Notes: a model not told the origin generated them from the sequence alone. 64,000 bases of DNA from Pontivivens nitratireducens (GCF_014235845.1 NZ_JACJUQ010000003.1:1-64000), one strand, 5' to 3'. Counted from the first letter of the stretch, positions 25,233 through 34,692 are shown. Made by a program: numbers and translations.

Positions 25233-25357
25233 CTTGCGCGCGCGTTCGCCCTGTAAAAAAAATTCGCCCACCGCCACGTTTTTCTGCATCCGAGCGTTTC
25301 TGCCGAAAATGCGATCGACCGATCTGGTTAGGACACCGAGCATACAGGAGAGCCGTC

Positions 25358-26857
25358 GTGTCCAAGTTTTCTATCTTTCAATCATTCCACCGTGCCTTTG
25401 GAGGGGCGCCCCACCCACACGAGACCGATGACGCACCAAAAGCGTCCACACGTGTCAAGATGCCGAAAGGCGAGAGCAAGCTTCAATGGCACCAGCCTTC
25501 ACCGCTCCCCCATGCCGAAGCCCCGGCGATGGATTATCCCTTGAACTGTTTGAGCCCTGGGCTCCTAAAAGTGGTTCAGGCGATCAGCAACAAGACACAG
25601 GCCCCGGAGGCAATCGCGGCGCAGTCGGTGCTCGCAGTCGTATCGCTGACAATGGCCGGCCGAGCAAAGGTCCAGACCCTTGGCTCACCTTCCAACGCGG
25701 CATGCTATTTCGTTCTCGTCGCACTTTCCGGAGAACGGAAAAGCGCAACGGACAAGTGGGCGATGGGGGGCGTGAACCGCACCGTTCTGGAACTTCGTGA
25801 GGAGCATGCAATGCGGCTCAAAGAGCACAAGGAACAGCTCGCAGCCTTGGAACGGGGTGAACCGAAGCCCCAAGAGCCGGTGTGCCCGAATTTCGTTGTT
25901 ACTGAGCCGACAATCGAAGGTGCTTTCAAAGCAATTTCTTCCGGTGCGGGGTTCTTGGGATGGTTTACCGACGAAGCCGCAACATTCTTTGGTGGTCATT
26001 CAATGTCCCAGGACAAACTGGCTCTGACCTGCGGAATCATCTCCAAGCTCTGGGACGGCGCCTTTTTCATCCGGCCGCGTGTGACCCAGGAGGGCGACGG
26101 TTACGTTCCGCCTACATCCACGACGCTGAACCTGATGTTCCAACCTAACTTAATACGCCAGTCCTTCGGGAACGAGTTCATGCTCGGGCAAGGCATCCTC
26201 GCGCGCATGCTGCCGGCCTGGCCCGAAAGCAACATGGGGAACCGGCGCTACCGGCGCCCCGATGCCTCCGATGACGCCATCGTGGAGGGTTTTCAAGACA
26301 TCACCGCCGAAGCGCTGCGCAACACCTTGGACAACCCCAGCGACAAGACGCTCGAGCTCTCCGAAGATGCCTTTTCAGCCTGCGTGGCCTTCCACGATGA
26401 TATCGAGGTCGAACTCGGACGCGGAAAATGGGCAGCAGATATCAGCAGCTTCGCCGCGAAAGCCCCGGAACATGCATGCCGGATTGCAGCCCTCATGACG
26501 CTCTACGAGGACCAAGAGGCGACCGAAATCTGCAAGGAAGCGATGGAGAATGCCATCGGTATTGTCAAATACCACCTGGGGCAGTTTAAGTATCTCTGTG
26601 TCGCTGGAACGAATGAGGAAACAGTCACCCACGCTCAGAAATTGCTTGATTGGCTCAAGAGCAACCTCGTCCCGGGAAGCGGTTTCGCTACCGACCTCAT
26701 CCTTCAGAAAGGTCCCGTCCGGACCCGGAACCAGAAGTCGATGGATCAAGCTCTTCCAATCCTTATCGAGCATGGATGGGTCGCTAAGCTCCCGGAGGGA
26801 ACTGTGGTGGACGGGAAGAAACGCCGTCGGGCCTACATGCTCAATCCCAAAGCATGA
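25358..26857 (+). CDS. DUF3987-family protein (replicative primase/helicase-like)
   Basis: This protein of about 499 residues has the DUF3987 pattern. It opens with a segment like MDYPLNCLSPGLLKVVQAI, continues with a degenerate P-loop (VALSGERKSATDKW), and then GWFTDEAATFFGGHSM, which resembles a Walker B region. The C-terminus resembles a winged-helix tail. DUF3987 proteins are common in prophages and integrative elements, often where a replication helicase-primase would sit. I chose the GTG at 25358, preceded by AGGAG; the open frame extends further upstream through the hairpin but lacks a good start. It is convergent with the recombinase operon. Confidence 0.8.
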   Translation: MSKFSIFQSFHRAFGGAPHPHETDDAPKASTRVKMPKGESKLQWHQPSPLPHAEAPAMDYPLNCLSPGLLKVVQAISNKTQAPEAIAAQSVLAVVSLTMAGRAKVQTLGSPSNAACYFVLVALSGERKSATDKWAMGGVNRTVLELREEHAMRLKEHKEQLAALERGEPKPQEPVCPNFVVTEPTIEGAFKAISSGAGFLGWFTDEAATFFGGHSMSQDKLALTCGIISKLWDGAFFIRPRVTQEGDGYVPPTSTTLNLMFQPNLIRQSFGNEFMLGQGILARMLPAWPESNMGNRRYRRPDASDDAIVEGFQDITAEALRNTLDNPSDKTLELSEDAFSACVAFHDDIEVELGRGKWAADISSFAAKAPEHACRIAALMTLYEDQEATEICKEAMENAIGIVKYHLGQFKYLCVAGTNEETVTHAQKLLDWLKSNLVPGSGFATDLILQKGPVRTRNQKSMDQALPILIEHGWVAKLPEGTVVDGKKRRRAYMLNPKA

Positions 26858-26982
26858 GGTCGTCATGGCTGCCGCCCGGGGCCATCACGAGCGAATGCGT
26901 CGGTCTGTTGACCCTCACGCGCTCTATTGAGCGGCGGTTCACGGAGGTTGAAGCTCTATAGAGAAATTGTTGAGAACGGGTT

Positions 26983-27011
26983 GGTCCCACCCCGTGCGGG
27001 TGGAATGGACC
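26983..27011. terminator. possible bidirectional hairpin between convergent genes
   Basis: An inner stem CCACCC/GGGTGG sits inside outer arms GGTCC/GGACC in the 231-bp gap between the DUF3987 gene and the recombinase operon. There is no clear T-run. Position fits a shared transcription end. Confidence 0.35.
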
Positions 27012-27088
27012 CGTATTCAATACATCAGGAAAATGAACCTGGTTTCAGCGAGTTGCGGCGGCTGGCGGAGACAGAACCGAGATCCTGT

Positions 27089-28498
27089 TCAAAGGCGCAA
27101 GGTGGACGAATACGATCGCCGAGAGGCGACGAACTTTATATGATCCCGGGCAGCGCGAACGCCCTGAGCGTGGTCATAGCTTGCCATCGTGGTTGCCGGA
27201 TTCCGGTTGTCGAGCAGAACGGGCGCGATGTAACCGCCTCCGAGAAGCTCTTCCGATGCCTCAGTGGCCACGTTGTCCCGGACGCGATGCACGCTGACAC
27301 GGACCCCAAGATGCGCATGGGTGAGATTGCCCACGAGACAGCCCAGTCGCGCGGCCGAAACTCTTGCACCGACCTCCAGAATGCTTGGGAACATCGCGTT
27401 ACCGTCATCGAACAGCGGACGGAACACCCGGTTGTATTCGTCGATGGCATCCCAAAGCCCCGGACTCTCCAGAACCCGGTCGTATCCTCCATACTCTTTC
27501 TCGTATTCCCGGAGTTTCAGCGCGCTCCCCGGAAGCCTGACATGGAGGCACGGCCACTCAAGGAGCATGATGGTCCGGCCTATTTCAAAATGCGACAGCG
27601 CCCTCGCCCGCTGGGGCACCGCCGCGGCCAAGGCGAGGAGTAGGCCATTGCGATAATCGCGCGCTGCGAAGAGATCCCTCGGCCCCAGGGCGCGGGCGTT
27701 CCCGACGATCTCCATTCCCAGGTCGAAGATCGTCGATGCGCCGACCAACTGTTCGCCGGTTTTTGTCGGACGTCCTTCGACCTTACCCCGAGCGTTGAGG
27801 CCGGAAATCACGTGCTCGCAGGCCACGCTGGCGAACCCTGGATCGCATGCGGTGGAATATCCCGACAGGATGCGCCCGAGATAGTCACTCGCGCTGCGCT
27901 TCGAGACGCCTTCCGCGCTCAGATCGCAGGCGTAGGCATGAAAGGTCATGCCCGCGGGCCTGATGTCATTTCCTGAGCCGTCGCACCACGCAAGCCAGCG
28001 CAGCAGAGCGTGCGTGACGGAGTTCAGATGATCTGCGCTCCACTTGAGCTTCCGGTTTCCTGGCTCGGAACCCATCCTTGCAACCAGCCCGGGTTGCCAT
28101 TCATCTGGGAGACGCCCGATCAAGGCGAGAAGGGAGTCCGTTTTCGACCTCCTTTTCATCTTGGGGGCACGCTGGCGCTGCCGACGGACGATGGCGATCA
28201 TGGAAGCGTAAGGCATGCCCCAGAGGGCCGGAGCCGCCGTCTGGACGCGGTGCAGCTTGAGAGCAGCGAGATGGGCGCCGTGTTGAGTCGAACATTCCGC
28301 GAGGTAGTCGTCCATCTCCTGTCGCGTGGGAGGAACCGTGAGCGGTCGTGCCCCGCCCCGCCACCCCGAGAAAGCCCGGAGCTCATGCAGGACTGGGTCC
28401 GGGTCGAGATCCGGCCGCTCCTCCCTCAACGCAGCACGGACTCCTTGCAAAATGCAGGCTGCGGCAGAGAACGGTTCATTTCCAAGAATTCGTTTCAT
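27089..28498 (-). CDS. tyrosine-recombinase-like protein (second of an operon)
   Basis: This 469-residue protein carries remnants of the tyrosine recombinase active site in its C-terminal third: PQRARALSHFEIG with the first Arg, VSVHRVRDNVATE as HxxR, and NRNPATTMASYDHA with a probable Tyr nucleophile. An Asn appears where the second His is usual. The N-terminal half has no recognised domain. Its ATG overlaps the stop of the larger recombinase (ATGA), so the two are translationally coupled. The arrangement recalls multi-recombinase transposons such as Tn554, but homology to that family is not shown. Confidence 0.72.
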   Translation of the reverse strand: MKRILGNEPFSAAACILQGVRAALREERPDLDPDPVLHELRAFSGWRGGARPLTVPPTRQEMDDYLAECSTQHGAHLAALKLHRVQTAAPALWGMPYASMIAIVRRQRQRAPKMKRRSKTDSLLALIGRLPDEWQPGLVARMGSEPGNRKLKWSADHLNSVTHALLRWLAWCDGSGNDIRPAGMTFHAYACDLSAEGVSKRSASDYLGRILSGYSTACDPGFASVACEHVISGLNARGKVEGRPTKTGEQLVGASTIFDLGMEIVGNARALGPRDLFAARDYRNGLLLALAAAVPQRARALSHFEIGRTIMLLEWPCLHVRLPGSALKLREYEKEYGGYDRVLESPGLWDAIDEYNRVFRPLFDDGNAMFPSILEVGARVSAARLGCLVGNLTHAHLGVRVSVHRVRDNVATEASEELLGGGYIAPVLLDNRNPATTMASYDHAQGVRAARDHIKFVASRRSYSSTLRL

Positions 28499-30585
28499 CA
28501 GATTCCTTTCTTTTTGAAGGCCTTGGGGTGTCGCGACTTCTTGTCCGCCAGGTATTTTTGCCAGCGATCGAGCGCGAGGTTCTCATCGATTTCAGCATAG
28601 AACGTGAGGGTCGTCTCGAGGCTTGTGTGGCCGAGCAGACGCTGCACGTCGGGCAACCGGTCCGGGTCTTCCTTCAGCCAGAGCCAGCCGAGGAAATGGC
28701 GGTAGAGATGCGGGTTCATCCGAATTCCTGTGATCCGGTGCGTATGACGCATCAGCCGCTCCAGCAGCCCCACGAAGGGCTTGTCCCGGCCAACACTGGA
28801 CCCCTGTGCAGGGAACAGGAAGGGGTTGCGTTCGTCGCCCGCGCGGAGGGCCTTCGGGCGGATCTTGTCGAGATACAACCGAAGCCGACGCGATTCATTT
28901 TCCCCCAGGGGAATGGGCAAATCCGGATCATCGCTGGTGCGCATCTTGACCTCAACATTCGGCACCGTGATCGTCGCAAGATCCCCGCGCCAGGAGATCC
29001 ATGAGAGCCTTGCCCAGGTCAGGTTTGCCTTGCGCGGCGCTCGGGCAAGCAGGATATCGCTGGCGAGCACGCACATGACGTCGCGGGCCAGTTCGGCGTC
29101 GATCTGGTCGATGCGTTTCGCGCCGCGCTTTCTGCGGACCCGACGGTCCAGCTCGGAATTGATCTCCTCGATAAGGATCTCTCCAAGGTCGAGCAGGCGT
29201 TGCTGTCTATCCCCGATGATCTGGTGGAGCTTGTTCTTGTTACGTTTCGTGATCCCCTTTCCGCCGGCGGCGTAATCCTTGATCGTGGACGCGATACTTT
29301 CGATCTCTTTCAGGTCCCGACCGACGTAATCGCGGGCCAGCTTCTTTATCGCCTTACCGAGCGTCGATGCGTAGCTGCTCGGGAACTCGCCCCCGCTATT
29401 GCCCACCTGGACGGCTTCAAGAACGCCCTCGACCACGGCCGGATCGGTATATTCCTCGACGCACTCGATCAGGTATCCGGTCGCGGCATAGAGTGCCTTC
29501 GCTCCCGCGATCAAAATGCCTCGGCGGTTCGCGAGCGTCTCTTGTGACCACGTCTCGTCCTCTACGAGGAAACCGGTTGAGCGACGCTCCTCCTCGGTCT
29601 TCTTTCGCCGGTTTGGCTTTGGTTTCAGTAGGGCCAGCTTGCTGGTCATAGGGCGTTGCGGCTGGGTCTTATCCAGTTCATTAAGAAATGCCTCGTAGGA
29701 GAGCCCGTCACGCGACTCCTCGCCCATAGCCCATCGCGCAACAGGCCCGTCGAATTGCTGGAGAAGCGGTCCCAGGACCGACGTCGGGACCCCATATTTG
29801 TCCCTTCCATCGTCGAAGGGATGATCCACCGCGGGGAACTGAAACTCCGAAAATGTGGCCTCCGAAGAAAGGCGGGTGCAGAGGGCGGCTACGCGCTTGA
29901 CGTGCTTGCGGCAGACGGCCTCGGTTTTGTTTCCATCTGCACAACGCTGGCGATAATATTCCTCCAGCAGGGACTGAGTAATCTCGATCGGAAGCAGGCC
30001 CGCCTGATCCAGGAAGTAAAGGAATGAGCCAGAGATCAATTTCATGTCTTGGGGCAGATCAGAATTTTGGATGTCCTCATGAATTTTCCGGTAGAGTCCG
30101 ATGACGTCGCGGATGCCCGGCTTTCGGTTGCTGCCACAGCCAGCATCGATCGCTGCCAGGACGTCGGCCTTGTAGTTATGAAAACTTCCCTTTGAGAGCC
30201 CGAGGGTCGCAGGAGACCACTGCGCGAAACATTTGATAACTTTGCCGCGGTCCACCTCATCGATCTCGGGAATCCACCGTGCGGCACCAATCACTTTTTT
30301 CAAGCGCGACACGAGCGTTGCGTTCCGGCGATCAAGGGTCGTGTCGCCGGTTTTCTTAGAAAGCCGAGCAATCAGCTGGGCATAGGTCATGCGCGGCTCG
30401 GAATCGGACAGTGAAACATTCATCGCGTCGCTAAGGGACTCGATTGTGCTCCGATCTGGACGATGGCCGGGCCGGCTTAAAATATCCGAAACGGCTCTCG
30501 GATTGAGCCCTGCCTGCACGGACAGGGCACGCATAGATTGTCCCGAGGTATCGAGGTGGTGGCGGAGTTGGTCTTGCAGCGACAA
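28498..30585 (-). CDS. large tyrosine recombinase with N-terminal HTH
   Basis: This 695-residue protein begins with an Xre-like helix-turn-helix (MRALSVQAGLNPRAVSDIL) and ends with a full phage-integrase domain: ARAPRKANLTWARL with the first Arg, NPHLYRHFLGW as HxxR, and LLGHTSLETTLTFYAEID with the second His and Tyr nucleophile. The central region is long and basic (RRVRRKRGAKRID). The size is about twice that of an ordinary integrase, as in the larger recombinases of multi-recombinase elements. It is the second gene of a leftward operon after a small HTH protein. Confidence 0.82.
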   Translation of the reverse strand: MSLQDQLRHHLDTSGQSMRALSVQAGLNPRAVSDILSRPGHRPDRSTIESLSDAMNVSLSDSEPRMTYAQLIARLSKKTGDTTLDRRNATLVSRLKKVIGAARWIPEIDEVDRGKVIKCFAQWSPATLGLSKGSFHNYKADVLAAIDAGCGSNRKPGIRDVIGLYRKIHEDIQNSDLPQDMKLISGSFLYFLDQAGLLPIEITQSLLEEYYRQRCADGNKTEAVCRKHVKRVAALCTRLSSEATFSEFQFPAVDHPFDDGRDKYGVPTSVLGPLLQQFDGPVARWAMGEESRDGLSYEAFLNELDKTQPQRPMTSKLALLKPKPNRRKKTEEERRSTGFLVEDETWSQETLANRRGILIAGAKALYAATGYLIECVEEYTDPAVVEGVLEAVQVGNSGGEFPSSYASTLGKAIKKLARDYVGRDLKEIESIASTIKDYAAGGKGITKRNKNKLHQIIGDRQQRLLDLGEILIEEINSELDRRVRRKRGAKRIDQIDAELARDVMCVLASDILLARAPRKANLTWARLSWISWRGDLATITVPNVEVKMRTSDDPDLPIPLGENESRRLRLYLDKIRPKALRAGDERNPFLFPAQGSSVGRDKPFVGLLERLMRHTHRITGIRMNPHLYRHFLGWLWLKEDPDRLPDVQRLLGHTSLETTLTFYAEIDENLALDRWQKYLADKKSRHPKAFKKKGI

Positions 30586-30613
30586 TGTTTTTTCCTTTCC
30601 CGTTGCCGGGGGC

Positions 30614-30838
30614 TCACTCGAGATCGAGATCCGCCCTCCACACAGGGCGGATTCGATGCTCGAAGAGCTCCAGCCATTCGGGATGGATCAGCCAGGACTT
30701 ACCCACCTTCGTGGCGTCAAGGTGAATACGCCCGCGTTCGGTGACACAGCCCGTCACGATCCAGTCGCGGATCGTTCTGGGGTGCTTTCTCAGAACCAGT
30801 GCCACATCATCTACAGTCAGGTATCGATCTTCGGTCAT
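30614..30838 (-). CDS. small helix-turn-helix (excisionase/AlpA-like) protein
   Basis: This 74-residue protein begins MTEDRYLTVDDVALVLRK and continues HPRTIRDWIVTG, a MerR/excisionase-type helix-turn-helix, followed by a short wing ending in a WLIHPEWL segment. Such proteins act as excisionases or direct promoters in mobile elements. I chose the ATG at 30838 because AAGGAG lies at correct distance; the frame extends upstream without a better start. It lies 28 bp before the 695-residue recombinase, so it probably controls the recombinases' direction or expression. Confidence 0.8.
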   Translation of the reverse strand: MTEDRYLTVDDVALVLRKHPRTIRDWIVTGCVTERGRIHLDATKVGKSWLIHPEWLELFEHRIRPVWRADLDLE

Positions 30839-30951
30839 CGTCTCGTTCTCCTTTTCTTCGAGGGACTTACTCCCCACGCATTGAGAACAAAGCGAGGACG
30901 GAAAGAATTTGAACGTCTTTGGAAATTTCCGTCGCATTCGGCGCTGGACGG

Positions 30952-30995
30952 CTGCTAATCCTGCGAACAGAAGTCGAAATTCTCAGGATTAGCAG
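30952..30995. repeat. perfect 12-bp inverted repeat upstream of the recombinase operon
   Basis: CTGCTAATCCTG (30952-30963) and CAGGATTAGCAG (30984-30995) are exact inverted copies with a 20-base spacer, about 115 bp upstream of the HTH gene. It could be an operator or a recombination site. The rest of 30839-31449 has no gene I can support; a short leftward frame there (about 50 residues) is unconvincing. Confidence 0.6.
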
Positions 30996-31449
30996 GCACC
31001 ACAACATCTCGGCGGGACTGAACCTGGATTGACGAAAACATGGGGCACCAAAGGGTTTCGAGATGGTTCGATATTTGGCGCAACTCCGATGCACCTACTG
31101 GCTGCCGCATCATTCGCCAGGTCCATGAACCGGCGTGTGGCACGGGTGGTTTACTGGCACTCTCCGAGGAGCGATCCTTTACAGGTGGGGCGCTCGGAAG
31201 CGTTTAGACGGTCCGCGAAATTCTTCAGTCGCTCACCGTGATATATATCTTCACCCGGCAAGGGGTTTCGTGAAACATGATCTCGCCGCCGAGGCGGGCC
31301 GTCGCAGCACGCAGTTATCGCGCCTCTTCCTCGAGTTCGGCGCATGTCCTGTCTGAAGTGGTGCGGTTAGTGATCCCACCAAGATAAGATGCAAATCAGC
31401 ACTTTGCGGGTAATTCGGGGCCTGTTACTGATCTCTGGAGAGGTGCAGA

Positions 31450-32664
31450 ATGGCAGACAGCGGCAACAACGAGAAGCCGAAGAAGAATCGTCGGCGAGGG
31501 AACACCCTGGAGAATTGGGAGGTCGCGATCGTGAAAAGCATGATCGCCCGCGGCGCGCCTTTCACGAACGATCAGGACATTCTCGCCTATTTCACCCGCC
31601 CCACCCGCTCCGTGAACCACCGACTGATCAGCGAAATCCGTGGGCAGGCGAAACACAAGAGCGTCAAGCCTGCGAGCGACGAGGACCTCGACGCATTTCT
31701 TACGACTTGGCCAGACATCGACCATGAGACCGGCCTCAGCGTCCGCGGCGACGAACTCCTGATCAAGGCACGGGAGGCCATGATCGCCGCCGTCCAGACG
31801 TTCAACAGCGCGGGACTGACGTTTCGCGCGGAGCTCTTCATCGTCACCTCGATCATCGCCTGGACCTATCTCCTTCACGCATGGTTCAAGCGCCAGGGGA
31901 TCGACTATCGATACCAAGGCCAGAAGACTAAAGAAGGTGCCGACAAGTTCTGGGAACTGACCCACTGCCTGAAACAAGGCAAATGCCCTGCGAAGGGAGG
32001 TGTCGCGAAGAACCTCAAGTTCCTGGTTGAGATCCGGCACGAGATCGAACATCGCTCGACGAGCAGAATTGACGATGCGCTCGGCGCCAAGCTCCAGTCC
32101 TGTGCACTGAACTTCAATGACCTTCTCAAAAGGGAGTTCGGCGCCCAATACGGCCTCGAGAAGCGCCTGCCGATCGCGCTCCAGTTCGTGTCGTTCGGCG
32201 CAGAACAGCGGTCCGCCTTGAAGAAGGCGGCCGGACTGCCGAAGAACCTCGAGGCGGCCATCGATGCCTTTGAGAATGGATTGAGCGAAGAGCTGATGAA
32301 GGACCCCGCCTACCGGATGTCCTACGGATTCGTGCCGATTACAGCGAAGAACCCCGGCGCGGCAGATACAGCCGTGCAGATCGTCACCCCTGGCAGCCCA
32401 GAGGCAGGCGAGATCGAGAAGATCATCCTCAAGGAGGTGAACAAGACCCGCTACCCACCCGGCAAGGTCGTAGAGAAGGTCCAGGCAGCCGGATTTCCGA
32501 AGTTCAAGATCCACCAGCACACGCAGCTTTGGCAGAAGCTCGATGCAAAGAAGGACGGCAAGGGCAACGGATGCATTGGCGACTATGGCAACTGGGTCTG
32601 GTTTGACCGATGGATCGATGAGGTCATCGCCCACTGCGGGGCGGAAGGCGATCGGTATCGATGA
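31450..32664 (+). CDS. DUF3644 domain-containing protein
   Basis: This 404-residue protein has an N-terminal helix-turn-helix-like part (NWEVAIVKSMIARG, then DILAYFTRPTRSVNHRLISEI). The DUF3644 core follows: LLIKAREAMIAAVQTFNS, then SIIAWTYLLHAWFKRQG and FLVEIRHEIEHRSTS. The conserved R-H-x-I-E-H cluster looks catalytic or metal-binding. DUF3644 proteins have no firm function but often lie in defence-rich regions. GGAGAGG precedes the ATG at good spacing. It converges on the DarT-like gene. A long frame on the opposite strand is a shadow. Confidence 0.82.
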   Translation: MADSGNNEKPKKNRRRGNTLENWEVAIVKSMIARGAPFTNDQDILAYFTRPTRSVNHRLISEIRGQAKHKSVKPASDEDLDAFLTTWPDIDHETGLSVRGDELLIKAREAMIAAVQTFNSAGLTFRAELFIVTSIIAWTYLLHAWFKRQGIDYRYQGQKTKEGADKFWELTHCLKQGKCPAKGGVAKNLKFLVEIRHEIEHRSTSRIDDALGAKLQSCALNFNDLLKREFGAQYGLEKRLPIALQFVSFGAEQRSALKKAAGLPKNLEAAIDAFENGLSEELMKDPAYRMSYGFVPITAKNPGAADTAVQIVTPGSPEAGEIEKIILKEVNKTRYPPGKVVEKVQAAGFPKFKIHQHTQLWQKLDAKKDGKGNGCIGDYGNWVWFDRWIDEVIAHCGAEGDRYR

Positions 32665-32751
32665 TCACGGCATGGCCGAACGAACTGGAGATTGATCGCT
32701 CTCAAGCTCGCGATCAATAATTTGATTGGGAGGAGGTTGCGGTTAATGTGC

Positions 32752-33387
32752 TCAGCGGGCTGCGAAAATGTCTGGATAGACCGCCACCGGCCTGACCCGG
32801 TCATTCGCTTTCATCCAAACTTCAAGGTCAACTCGGTCGCATTCCGAGGCTACGGTAACGTCCACAATGAGATCCGGGTCGATTGGCGTGAAGACCTGAA
32901 CCTCGGCATCGTTCAGCGTCGGACGGTTGTCCGGCGTGCCAAAGGTTCCTCGCGACCAGCGAGAGTCGATGGCGCTGACGGTGCAGTCTTCGAACATCCG
33001 CCGGAACCCCCATGGACCCCCAAGATATCGGGTGTAGTTGAGCACCGGTCCGGAGGACGCATTGGCCCAGCAGAATCGGCAGCTGTGCGTCCAGAGGACC
33101 GACGGCGCTATCTCGAGGATAGCCCAGCGGCATCGAGAGGTGCGGATCTTGGCGGAGAACATCGACCGGTTGATGTCCTGAATCGACAGCGAGAGGGCAT
33201 CAGCACGGCCATCAGCGCGCCAGTCATCGGTATACCAATAGGACACCCCGTGCGCGTCCAGGACCTGCCGGGAGGCAAGGCCGTCCGCCAGGATGCTCGG
33301 TAGGTTGGGCAGTGGCGTAAAATGGTAGAGCGCGGTGATGCCACGCTCGCGTGCTTCCAAGCAGATCTTGATCGAGTTGCTGTCCAT
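32752..33387 (-). CDS. DarT-like ssDNA ADP-ribosyltransferase
   Basis: This protein of about 211 residues matches the DarT (DUF4433) fold: ALYHFTPLPNLPSILADGL with the NAD-contacting His, DALSLSIQDINRSMF, then AILEIAPSVLW and a CRFCWANAS segment. The final LNDAEVQVF holds the conserved catalytic Glu of AEVLV-type motifs. DarT enzymes modify thymidine in single-stranded DNA and are normally paired with a DarG macrodomain antitoxin. I see no macrodomain protein nearby. The start is uncertain: I prefer the ATG at 33387, but the frame is open to 33459. It is divergent from the NotI-like gene across 170 bp. Confidence 0.82.
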   Translation of the reverse strand: MDSNSIKICLEARERGITALYHFTPLPNLPSILADGLASRQVLDAHGVSYWYTDDWRADGRADALSLSIQDINRSMFSAKIRTSRCRWAILEIAPSVLWTHSCRFCWANASSGPVLNYTRYLGGPWGFRRMFEDCTVSAIDSRWSRGTFGTPDNRPTLNDAEVQVFTPIDPDLIVDVTVASECDRVDLEVWMKANDRVRPVAVYPDIFAAR

Positions 33388-33557
33388 TGGCCAACGGTAG
33401 CGAATTTCTCGTGGGTTTGAGCTGCAAACTGTTCTTTCCCGAAACGGTGGCACCTGCAAGTGGCGACCTCACAGTCTGCTTTTTGGGCGAAGGCGCCAAT
33501 GACCCTTTCAGAATCCATCCTCGGTCGGTTACCTGTTGAAAAAGCAGAGGGACGCGC

Positions 33558-34613
33558 ATGGCGGACGAGGACTTGATCGAAGATGAGGCAGCCGCTGGCC
33601 CTCGTCAGTTCCATATCGCAGAATGGTATGGTCGCCCCTTTCTCGACCTAACTGACGCCGAACGTCTTGAACTGGCGAATTTCAGGCCGACCGGGAAAAT
33701 GCTTACAAAAAGCGAGATGGATCGTATCGTCAATTTGCGAGCCAAGACTGTTCTCAGCCCGACTGAACAAATTCGCCTAACTGCACTCGAGAGCCGTCTG
33801 GAAGCCCTCCAGACAACACAGCAACGCTGCCCCTTTCGAACCGACAATCCGTTTCCCTTCTGCACGAAGGTCGGCGGCGTCTGTTCCATGCGCGTCTACG
33901 AAGCGGACGGCGACACGATCTCGGCTGTCGAAGGCGATCGTGGGTATCTGAGGGCGATGTGCCCGTATCGATTCCATGAGGGAAACGCAGTGTTTTGTGA
34001 CATCGGCCAAGAACTCCTGAACGATCCATCACCCCACCAAGCAGGCGAGGTCGGATTTCTCGAGTCGACGGGGAACTTAGACTCTGCGCCCGGTGAGGAT
34101 GTTGGTCGGATCGACATGGTCCTTGTTGGCACGACCGCTCCTCCGGGCCATCCGCTCGAGTGGTGTGCCGTCGAGATCCAGGCTGTCTATTTTTCGGGCC
34201 GTGAGATGGGGATCGAGTTTCGGGCCATGCGGGATAGCGGCGGGAGGGCAACTATGCCAGCGGCGCGACGGCGCCCGGACTACCGAAGCAGCGGGCCAAA
34301 GCGCTTGATGCCACAACTCCAGACGAAGATCCCGACCCTTCGCCGATGGGGCAAGAAGATGATTGTTGTTGTCGACGAAGCTTTCTTCCAATCGATGGGC
34401 TACATGGAGCATGTTCCGGAGATCTCAAACAGCGATGTCGTGTGGTGGCTTGTTGATTTCGTCCGGGACGCGCCTGGAGAGCCGTTCAGGCTCGTGACCA
34501 CTCGCCAAGTATACACAACCCTCGAGCGTGCCATTGAAGGCCTGACGGGCGGGAACCCGGTTGCGAAATCAGAGTTCGAGCACCGCATCCGGATCAAGTT
34601 GGACACTCCATGA
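33558..34613 (+). CDS. NotI-like type II restriction endonuclease
   Basis: This 351-residue protein resembles NotI, which cuts GCGGCCGC. A four-cysteine cluster (CPFRTDNPFPFCTKVGGVC, then MCPYRF) matches the iron-binding Cys motif of NotI. The catalytic core is DMVLVG followed by WCAVEIQAVYFSG, giving the D...E-x-Q variant of the PD-(D/E)XK site known in NotI. A C5 methyltransferase gene follows 79 bp downstream in the same direction and should protect host DNA. Whether it cuts the same site as NotI cannot be read from sequence. Confidence 0.85.
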   Translation: MADEDLIEDEAAAGPRQFHIAEWYGRPFLDLTDAERLELANFRPTGKMLTKSEMDRIVNLRAKTVLSPTEQIRLTALESRLEALQTTQQRCPFRTDNPFPFCTKVGGVCSMRVYEADGDTISAVEGDRGYLRAMCPYRFHEGNAVFCDIGQELLNDPSPHQAGEVGFLESTGNLDSAPGEDVGRIDMVLVGTTAPPGHPLEWCAVEIQAVYFSGREMGIEFRAMRDSGGRATMPAARRRPDYRSSGPKRLMPQLQTKIPTLRRWGKKMIVVVDEAFFQSMGYMEHVPEISNSDVVWWLVDFVRDAPGEPFRLVTTRQVYTTLERAIEGLTGGNPVAKSEFEHRIRIKLDTP

Positions 34614-34692
34614 TGTCGTTCTACAGTTGCTCGAGTCGTCGAAATGTGGTAGCAGCCATGGAAACGAAAGAAGAACATACAGGAAGCCAAGC

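Noticed and set aside
27035-31026. Shared 9-base word TGAACCTGG flanking the recombinase operon
   Set aside because: A 9-base match between two gaps of several hundred bases is expected by chance, so it cannot define element ends.
31396-32634. Long leftward open frame (412 codons) opposite the DUF3644 gene
   Set aside because: It mirrors the real gene, has no ribosome binding site or recognisable domain, and its composition is that of an antisense shadow.
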